The notes below the pieces were generated by a model. The model had not been told where the DNA came from. It ran no database searches and saw only the letters and a program-made list of their open reading frames with translations. Source: Rhizopus sp. PT2906 (Eukaryota > Mucoromycota > Mucoromycetes > Mucorales > Rhizopodaceae). From it: a DNA stretch of 14,716 nucleotides. Position 1 is the first letter of the stretch. Each line of letters starts with the position of its first letter. The stretch covers positions 1 through 14,716 of the forward strand of contig JAMYHX010000732.1 of the NCBI GenBank assembly GCA_025529335.1, given 5' to 3'. Below are positions 8,803 through 14,716 of the stretch, in pieces. A program made the position numbers and the translations under genes.

Positions 8803-10169
8803 TTATAAATACTTTTCTAGCTCACTGCGACAAGCATTGAGAAGCCAATGTTCGTTTTCGTTACCAGAGAGAATGGTAGCATTAGCACCTGAACCGCCTA
8901 CAGAGGTCTGATAGCAATCAAATCCTTCGTTCTTCAAGTTTGACATGACCTTATCAACCACTTCCTGACTTGTTTCTAAACATAAAATGTTTAGCATTTT
9001 CAATATGCATTCAACATGAGTATTGCTTACCATTAGGAATAAAAGTAACTGCACAGCCTCCTCCTCCTGCACCAGTTAGTTTCGTCTTCAAATTTGATTC
9101 TTCAGTGATCGACTTGACTTTCTCCAAGCTAGGATGGCTCACACCAAGAGCGACAAGGAGTGCATGGTTTAGCACAACAAGATCTTCCAATTCCTTCATC
9201 AATTCATCTTCTGTCATCTCTTTCAATGCCAATCGCTTGAACGCATCTCGGCAGCGAATCGAAATACTGTCCATTGCGTCCAAGATAGGGTTGATGATGG
9301 CACCATACTTTTCTTTTCTATCACGGACAAAGGCGACAAGGGCACTTGTTGATCTGGGCACTTTAGTATTTGTCAGGAGTAGTCTCAATGACTGAAATCC
9401 TTCTAGAGTAGCAAATCCTTCGCCACGCACAAACGTCTTGGCACCCCCGTAGGTCGATACTGCATTGTCAACACCGCTTGGGTTGCCGTGGATGACCTGT
9501 TCTGCTCTAAACGCATACGAATTGATCATGTCAACGTATTGGTCGCACTTGGCGGATTGTCTGAAATCGACAGGTATCAAGTCGTTGAGTATAAGTAGTG
9601 CGGTGGTGATAGCGACGGAGTAACTGGCAGAACTTCCGAGACCAGCGCCAACAGGTAAGAAGGATCGAACGGAGATGGTGAAACCACGGTCGATAGGACG
9701 TCCCTTGGTTTGCATAATATTCAATAGATATAAAAAGGCCATCAATGCAGACTTTTGTGCATTGTTTTCATTCACGTTGCATAAAGTCTCCATTTGTTGT
9801 TCAAGTTTAGCTGGCATGGCACTAGGATGAAGGGTATCTACAGATGGGCGTTGGTCTTTTATTTTTTTTTCTTCTCTTGTATGTGTGTACCTGAATCAGG
9901 GTAATCTACTCCCAAGGGTAACTCTTCAAGCTTCCATACTCGTTCAACTCCAATATCAGGTAAATTGATTCTTATGATATTATCGTCAGTGTGTTCAAGA
10001 TAAAGGTATGAACGAAGGCCGAGAGATGCAGCTACTGCTGTCTTTAAAGAGAATGAGATGGCGGTTTTTTTTCTTGTTGTTATACCTTTTGATAGACAAC
10101 TGAGTGTTCTCCAAACAAGATAACTTTGCCAGGTGAAGAAATAAGGATACGTTTGTTTAAGGTGACCAT
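8803..10169 (-). CDS. ERG12: Mevalonate kinase (GHMP kinase family)
   Basis: It phosphorylates mevalonate with ATP to mevalonate-5-phosphate, an early step toward sterols, ubiquinone, dolichol, carotenoids and prenyl groups, in cytosol or peroxisome. Four exons (10169-10086, 10041-9891, 9837-9031, 8975-8803) give 404 residues, a usual length. GHMP motif 1 text SSPGKVILFGEHSVVY is at residues 11-26. The ATP-binding loop PVGAGLGSSAS is at about 140-150. HGNPSGVDNAVSTYGG, with the family's catalytic aspartate at about residue 202, comes next. Motif 3, KLTGAGGGGCAVTF, is near 331-344. Introns are 44, 53 and 55 nt; the 44-nt one is the shortest in the window. The start is the ATG at 10169, since MVTLNKRILISSPGK aligns with family N-termini; the same frame is open farther upstream but reads as non-homologous text. 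Convergent with IML2 and divergent from RPS20. Confidence 0.96.
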
Positions 10170-10643
10170 GGTGAATAAAGAAGAAAAAAAGAAAAGTTTG
10201 ATTTGCTGCCAAAAAAAAGGGGAGGAAGGACACCAATTACGCCGTTTAAAAACGCGTTGATTTTGCATCGTTACTTTGTAATTTTACTTTTATAGTAAAT
10301 ATGGACTATGTTTATAAGCATAGTAGTAGCAGTAATAATAATGAGAATAGCCCTGTACTTTGATATGTATCTTTCCTTAAAATAACCAATTGCAATCCAT
10401 ACTTTATTCATTGATGTATGCCATAAGTCAATACAATTACACTCATTGCAAAGCAGGATAGATCCATCTATCCATTGATATTCTCTCTCTCTCTTTCTCT
10501 TCCAAAAAGACAGAGAGGTCATTTATAGGCTACAAACAGGTTCAAGTCCCGCTAAAAATAATTTTGTGACTTCCTGGATGAAGAGTAAAATTTTTTGTCT
10601 GGCGCCCAAGCCCTTGTTTCCTTCTTTCTCTTTTATAGTAAAA
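10170..10643. promoter_or_regulatory. Divergent promoter between ERG12 and RPS20
   Basis: This 474-nt gap must hold both promoters. Close to ERG12 it is T-rich when read on the minus strand. At 10281-10324 there are two small adjacent inverted repeats: ATTTTACT with AGTAAAT, and ACTATG with CATAGT. CT repeats lie at 10481-10500. A sequence matching the Pol III B-box consensus, GGTTCAAGTCC, is at 10539-10549. CTTTTATAGTAAA directly before the RPS20 ATG is repeated at 10287-10299. No gene is visible. Confidence 0.6.
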
Positions 10644-10646
10644 ATG
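10287..10646 (+). repeat. Duplicated 17-nt leader/start element (16/17 identical)
   Basis: The copies are 10287-10303 and 10630-10646. Both read CTTTTATAGTAAA, then T or A, then ATG. The second copy is the immediate leader and start codon of RPS20; the first is 343 nt upstream, where its ATG leads nowhere. Flanking bases do not match. Confidence 0.7.
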
Positions 10647-11127
10647 TCTGCTGCTGCTGTATGTATAACTTTGAAAAAAAAATAGAAGCAATAATAATGA
10701 CTTGACCACTGTAGGCTAAGTCTGCTACCAAGCCTGGTTTGGAAGAACAAGTTGAAGCCAAGTAAGTTGAGAATGAGATGCGTGGAGAGTTGCGGATGAG
10801 CTGATATATATACTCTATAGGATCCACCGCATTCGTATCACCTTGTCTTCTCGTAACGTCAAGAACCTTGAAAAGGTTGCCAGCGACCTCGTTCAACGTG
10901 CCAAAGACAAGCAGCTCAAGGTCAAGGGTCCCGTTCGTCTCCCCACCAAGGTCCTTCGCATCACCACCCGTAAGTCTCCTTGTGGTAACGGTTCCGAAAC
11001 CTTTGACAAGTTCGAGATGAAGATCCACAAGCGTTTGATCGACTTGCACTCTCCCTCTGAAATCGTCAAGCAAATTACCTCCATCTCCATTGAACCCGGA
11101 GTTGAAGTTGAAGTCACCATTGCTTAA
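10644..11127 (+). CDS. RPS20: 40S ribosomal protein S20 (uS10)
   Basis: This is a structural protein of the small ribosomal subunit head. Three exons (10644-10658, 10715-10761, 10821-11127) give 122 residues. Exon 1 encodes only MSAAA, exon 2 ends inside a lysine codon, and exon 3 holds the conserved body: HRIRITLSSRNVKNLEKVA, LKVKGPVRLPTKVLRITTRK, SPCGNGSETFDKFEMKIHKR, LIDLHSPSEIVKQITSISIE, ending PGVEVEVTIA. The match to eukaryotic uS10 is near complete. Introns are 56 and 59 nt. Codon choice differs clearly from the neighbours: exon 3 prefers C-ending codons (ATC, GTC, CTC, ACC) and AAG, as expected for a very highly expressed gene. An early first intron is common in fungal ribosomal protein genes and may help expression. 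Confidence 0.98.
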
Positions 11128-11494
11128 GTGCAAAAAAAAATGCTTGAATAAATTGTAATTTCTCTCTCTCGAATTGTTTGTTTTTTCATTGATCAAGAGA
11201 AAGGATTTTGATGACGGGTGGCTTAGCTAGGAGAAGAAGCACACTTTAGGACAGAATGATCGTTACACAATGCTTTATTTAAGAAATAGAGAGAGAGAGA
11301 GAGACAGGAACGAATAAGCCACGGTCACAAAAGGAGAAGACTATTTTGTATAGTTTGAGTAACTGTGTGCCTATTGGCGCTGTTTAATATGATAGTTGCT
11401 TTAACTAAATTTGCAGAAATGAATGTATAATTTTCTTTCTTTTCTTTTATTTCCTTATTGATACCCTTTTTTTCATTATTAAACATACAAAACA
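11128..11494. other. RPS20 3' region and upstream region of the transporter
   Basis: AATAAA at 11147-11152, 20 nt after the RPS20 stop, is a likely poly(A) signal. A GA repeat of 16 nt lies at 11289-11304. T-rich DNA at 11429-11475 leads toward the transporter ATG. No gene and no TATA box could be supported. Confidence 0.6.
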
Positions 11495-13311
11495 ATGGTT
11501 GATTTGATATACAACAATTCAGAAAACGTAGAATCATGTCAAGATAAAACAAGAGAACAAGTGCTGGATGGTTTATTATCAAAAGTTGGATATGGCATAT
11601 TTCATAAAAAGCTACTGGTAACAACACACATTCTCTTCTTGCGTCTTGCTAATGGGTTACATCGTTTATAGATATTATGTGGGTTAGGCTGGCTTGCTGA
11701 TAATGTAAGAACATATATATATATATAAAATATGCGCAGTATACCAAAAGTTGACCATAAATATAAATAGATGTGGCTACAGGTAAAGGACAGTAGTTTG
11801 CTTATTGTTCATCATTTATCAACTAATATTCATAAAGACAATTGCTATTGTTTTACCCCGTGTTCAAGGTAAGTTGAAGCATACATACATATGCCTATAC
11901 TTACCGAGTTTGATAGAACATTACTCAATTTCAGATAATCTTATTGGAATACTATCCAGCTCCTTGTTTGCTGGCATGACTTTCGGTGCCTTCTTTTGGG
12001 GAACTTATTCTGATGCAAAAGGCAGAAAAGTGCCTTACACTATGACACTCTTGATTACATCTGTATTTGGAACGCTTGCAAGCTTCACTTTCAACTTTTT
12101 CACATTATGTCTCTGTTTGTTCTTCCTTGGCTTTGGTGTTGGAGGAAATATGCCTACGGATGGTAAGATCAGAACGGCTCTAGATATAAATATAGGATCT
12201 TACTCCCGTTTTAGGCGCGCTCTATTTAGAATTCTTACCTAAAGAGTATCATTATTTACTGACATTCATGTCCGTCTTCTTTTCGCTTGGTGCGGTATTG
12301 GCATCTGTCTTTGGTTACGTGATTTTGCCGTGTGAAGGGCCATGTGATGATAATCGCTGGAGGATGATGCTCTTTGTCATTGCCATGATGACATTCTTTA
12401 TGCCTGCCATTCGCACTTTCTTACTCAAGCTGCCAGAGACTCCCAAGTTTCTGATGAATCAGGGTAAAACAAACGAGACGATCATTGTGTTACAGGATAT
12501 TGCAAGGATGAATGGTGATCATGTTCATATCGATAAGGATGATTTATCTACATCAATGGCATGTGAAAGGTATGAGGAGCTGCATGATACGACTGATGAA
12601 GTCAGCCCGATGCTGCTTGAGACACAGGATGAGGATGACAAGCAAGAGAAAGGTACACAGGCGTTGAAGGAGTTGCTGGGACCAAAATGGAGAAAGACGA
12701 CACTGCTTATATGGTTGATTTGGACATTTACGTCAGTAGCTTATACCATGTTTAACGTGTTTCTGCCCAAGTTTTTGGAGACAGTGCAAAGTGAAGAAGC
12801 AAAGCCAACGTTGGCAGAGGTCTATTGGGATTATTTAATTTATTCCTTAGCTGGAATGCCTGGCTCTGTGGTAAGTAGAATGATAGACATGTATATACAG
12901 ACTAATATAAATGTATACATATAGATTGCATCGTATCTTGTAGAGACATCATTTGGTAGAAAAGGAACCATGGCCATATCTGCTATAGGATCATCCTTGT
13001 CCCTGCTTGTTTTCTCAGTATTCAAGGCTCGTCTGATTATGGTCCTATCCTCTTCATCTGTATCCTTTCTCGCCACGCTATTATATGCAGTTATTTATGG
13101 ATATACTCCTGAAGTGTTCAACACGTCTGTAAGAGGAACCGCAGTTGGCACTGCATCAGCGCTTGGAAGAGTAGCTGGCATCATTAGTCCTCTACTTGCT
13201 GGGTTCTTATTTATTATCAACATGTCTCTACCGCTTTATGTGAGCGTCGGTGGTTATTTAATTGTTGGTGTGTGTATACTCATGCTTCCCTTTGAAACAA
13301 GAAGAAAATAA
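11495..13311 (+). CDS. Major facilitator superfamily transporter, SV2/sugar-porter-like
   Basis: This is a membrane transporter of the metabolite/H+ symporter type; the substrate cannot be told. Seven exons (11495-11617, 11672-11704, 11771-11782, 11838-11868, 11917-12162, 12215-12870, 12925-13311) give 495 residues. The N-terminus reads GYGIFHKKLLILCGLGWLAD, then NMWLQTIAIVLPRVQ (helix 1). Next come ISDNLIGILSSSLFAGMTFG (helix 2), the MFS motif A GTYSDAKGRKVPY between helices 2 and 3, FLGFGVGGNMPTDGALYLEF (helix 4), and LPETPKFLMNQGK after helix 6. An acidic loop (about residues 250-310) precedes the second half, which has ASYLVETSFGRKGTMAIS and, near the end, YTPEVFNTSVRGTAVG. Exons 2, 3 and 4 are 33, 12 and 31 nt; the 12-nt exon encodes MWLQ. 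Introns are 54, 66, 55, 48, 52 and 54 nt, and all keep frame. ATG 11495 was chosen because exon 1 is open and in phase with the rest. The stop codon lies within AATAAA (13307-13312). Confidence 0.9.
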
Positions 13312-13329
13312 ACCTCTTTATTATTTATT
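13307..13329. terminator. Back-to-back poly(A) signals overlapping two convergent stop codons
   Basis: On the plus strand AATAAA 13307-13312 contains the transporter's TAA (13309-13311). On the minus strand AATAAA occurs at 13329-13324 and 13322-13317, covering the end of the DUF1279 gene and its TAA (13323-13321). Only 9 nt separate the two stop codons. Whether these hexamers are the working signals is inference; signals farther downstream within the opposite gene are possible. Confidence 0.4.
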
Positions 13330-13794
13330 GATTTTACGTTGTATCCAACCCCATGTCTGCAGTCTTCTTACAACAATAGGTGTGATGGCAGCCGTCAGAG
13401 AGAGCCGAAAGGGTAGTAAAATTGTTTTATGAATGCCATAGGCAACAACAAAAAGTGTGGTAAAAGAAGGCTTTTCGTCAGATAGATGTGATGCGTCTGT
13501 AGGTGTGTGTTTAAGGCCAATCCAGTTCTTCATCTTCCCAACTACATAGTTTTCTGCTTCCTTGACTTGTTGAGCTCCTTTTACACTAATGACTGCCATG
13601 GTTGCTGCCAAGTCAATAGCACCCAGTGTCAAATAAACTCCTATGCCTGCATAGCCATATTTTTTCATAAAAGACTTTGTTTTTGCAGTTTTAGATTGTT
13701 GCTGTTGTTGTTGTTGTAGTGAAGGATATGAAGTGAATAGACTACGTCTTGGCTGGTATAATGGCACATGTCTGTGAGCAAAGAATCTGTTCAT
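13321..13794 (-). CDS. Mitochondrial DUF1279 (FAM210-type) membrane protein
   Basis: This intronless gene encodes 157 residues. Residues 1-24 (MNRFFAHRHVPLYQPRRSLF and on) are rich in Arg and hydroxylated residues and lack acids, like a mitochondrial targeting peptide. A run of seven glutamines follows at 27-33, encoded mainly by CAA. From residue 43 the text KKYGYAGIGVYLTLGAIDLA is typical of DUF1279, with a membrane segment at about 49-72. After a charged loop, a second hydrophobic part (FTTLFVVAYGIHKTILLPFR, then LSLTAAITPIVVRRL) completes the domain. Human FAM210A/B and fungal relatives are inner-membrane proteins linked to mitochondrial translation or respiration. Their molecular activity is not well defined, so I assign only family and place. 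It is convergent with the transporter gene. Confidence 0.85.
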   Translation of the reverse strand: MNRFFAHRHVPLYQPRRSLFTSYPSLQQQQQQQSKTAKTKSFMKKYGYAGIGVYLTLGAIDLAATMAVISVKGAQQVKEAENYVVGKMKNWIGLKHTPTDASHLSDEKPSFTTLFVVAYGIHKTILLPFRLSLTAAITPIVVRRLQTWGWIQRKINK

Positions 13795-13993
13795 GACAAA
13801 AGGTATGAAAGAATATGAGCGACATATTTAATTGCCAAATTTAAATTAAGCAAAAACACGCATTGACCAATCAGATACCTTCTTTTGTTGAATGATGCTC
13901 CTTTTTGAGCAGAACAGCTCTTCTCTTGTTTTGAGATGAATATTTATATAAAGGAAAAGAGGGGGGGGGAGGACAAAGAGACAAGGCTTACTT
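13795..13993. promoter_or_regulatory. Upstream region of the DUF1279 gene
   Basis: This is AT-rich DNA with a TATA-like stretch (TTTATATAAAG, about 13941-13951, readable on both strands) about 150 nt from the DUF1279 start, and a run of nine G at about 13962-13970. No gene is visible. Confidence 0.35.
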
Positions 13994-14407
13994 TTATATG
14001 CAATAAAATAAGAAAGAATGATTCATTTCTTCTCTCCAACACTTGACACCGCACTCTATCAATTTGGCTGTATCATCAATGGAGTGCCCATTATCCAGTT
14101 CACTAGAAGATTCAGCCAACACTCTTTCTAAGCTTCCCTCTATAGTGGCACCAATACCATCCAACAGTTTTCGAGTAGGTTCATCAGACATACATATGCC
14201 GAGTAATTTGCTTGATATAAGACCATTTTCACATCATGAAAATGACAGCAGTTTAGTTGTCGCAGAGAAATATTTAAAAGCAGGAATAACATAGTCAATG
14301 TATGGAGTTCTTTCGTTCATTAATGATGATGGTGGTTTACTACAATTGGCATAGAGGTCGGTCAAAATTAAGCGTATTATTTGAATCTGTAGTATCCACG
14401 CTACTAC
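13994..14407 (-). pseudogene. Decayed coding remnant with in-frame TGA
   Basis: One minus-strand frame is open from 14407 to 13994 except for a single TGA at 14236-14234. It reads IIRLILTDLYANCSKPPSS, NERTPYIDYVIPAFKYFSAT and KLLSFS, then the stop, then CENGLISSKLLGI, SDEPTRKLLDGIG, ATIEGSLERVLAESSSELDN and HSIDDTAKLIECGVKCWREE, ending NHSFLFYCI. Composition is protein-like on both sides of the stop. It resembles, from memory, a repetitive family of uncharacterised proteins in Mucorales genomes in which the stop position is a tryptophan (SFSWCE). If so, TGG changed to TGA. The start is missing upstream and the C-terminus looks cut short. It could also be a live short protein starting at 14191 (65 residues), but that would lack most of the family region. 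Confidence 0.5.
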
Positions 14408-14716
14408 TCAGTGCTTAAATACAATATCTAGAGTTGAGCCTAATGTTACTATAAGATATGTTACACCTCAACAGAATGTGGTCAATTCAGTTTAAATATC
14501 TCAGCTTCTTAATATATAATGATAGATTGTGCTATCATCTCTTTTCTCTTTACTTTATTCTGAATAAAGATACAACACAGTCTCATCGTACTTTTACTTT
14601 GTTTAAACCTATCCAAAACCCAAATACAACAGAATCATAACTGTATTTTTATTAATTATTGACATTAATTTTATAAAATGTTGTCATAAAATAAAAAAAT
14701 TATTTGCGTAAAAAGA
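14408..14716. other. AT-rich right end without a visible gene
   Basis: No coding, RNA or repeat feature can be supported on either strand. The last 80 nt are extremely AT-rich. Short open frames here have arbitrary composition. Confidence 0.5.

Noticed and set aside
1506..10169. A biosynthetic cluster linking SEC53 and ERG12 (both needed for dolichol-linked mannose) with the FSP1-like enzyme
   Set aside because: They are core housekeeping genes in mixed orientation separated by unrelated genes. No cluster-specific enzyme or regulator is present, so chance proximity is the simpler reading.
10480..10560. A tRNA gene around the B-box-like GGTTCAAGTCC
   Set aside because: The arms next to the loop do not pair (ACAGG against CCCGC gives only three of five pairs), and no D-arm, anticodon arm or acceptor stem could be found.
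10659..10820. A snoRNA inside the RPS20 introns
   Set aside because: The introns are only 56 and 59 nt, and no paired C and D boxes with a terminal stem are visible.
10633..11196. A 187-residue minus-strand frame over RPS20
   Set aside because: It is the complement of the highly biased ribosomal protein codons and crosses its introns; the plus-strand protein is unmistakable.
11325..11627. A 100-residue minus-strand frame upstream of and overlapping the transporter start
   Set aside because: The text has no recognisable family features, it overlaps exon 1 of the transporter, and its composition follows the AT-rich DNA.
14234..14236. Programmed TGA readthrough or recoding in the right-edge remnant
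   Set aside because: There is no readthrough context or structure to support it, and the missing start and cut C-terminus favour decay.
14645..14695. Palindromic AT stretches near the right end as a transposon terminus
   Set aside because: Only very short arms (about 5 bp) pair, which is expected by chance in such AT-rich DNA.

Overview
The window is nuclear DNA from a fungus, most likely an early-diverging one of the Mucorales type (Rhizopus/Mucor-like). I infer this from the AT-rich base composition, 22 very short GT-AG introns (44-66 nt) that I could place by frame and by protein family, tight gene packing, and the flavour of the proteins. The order and genus are inference; no rRNA or other marker gene is present.

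Layout, left to right. Positions 1-697 hold the broken 3' end of a leucine-rich-repeat (F-box/LRR-like) gene, followed by about 800 nt without an intact gene. Then come eight apparently intact genes: phosphomannomutase SEC53 (1506-2474, +, 5 exons); a VAP/MSP-domain protein with a long disordered N-terminus (2617-3810, +, no intron); an AIFM2/FSP1-like FAD oxidoreductase (3814-5108, -, 3 exons); a TTC39/Iml2-family protein with a long acidic extension (5509-8703, +, 6 exons); mevalonate kinase ERG12 (8803-10169, -, 4 exons); ribosomal protein S20/uS10 (10644-11127, +, 3 exons); an SV2-like major facilitator transporter (11495-13311, +, 7 exons including one of 12 nt); and a mitochondrial DUF1279/FAM210-type protein (13321-13794, -, no intron). 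The right end (13994-14407, -) carries a decayed coding remnant with an in-frame TGA, then AT-rich DNA with no visible gene.

Organisation. There are three tail-to-tail pairs with gaps of 3, 99 and 9 nt, and two head-to-head pairs sharing promoters of about 400 and 474 nt. These are separate eukaryotic transcription units, not an operon. Two genes feed protein glycosylation from different sides: SEC53 makes mannose-1-phosphate for GDP-mannose, and ERG12 lies on the route to dolichol and ubiquinone. The FSP1-like enzyme would reduce quinones. I regard their proximity as probably coincidental.

I did not find a new multi-gene system. The most unusual signals are local: a 15-nt direct repeat across both splice sites of SEC53 intron 4, a run of tiny exons including a 12-nt microexon in the transporter, an 11-of-12 bp inverted repeat in the FSP1-like/IML2 promoter, a copy of the RPS20 start-site leader upstream of the real one, nearly overlapping convergent genes, and decayed gene remnants at both edges.
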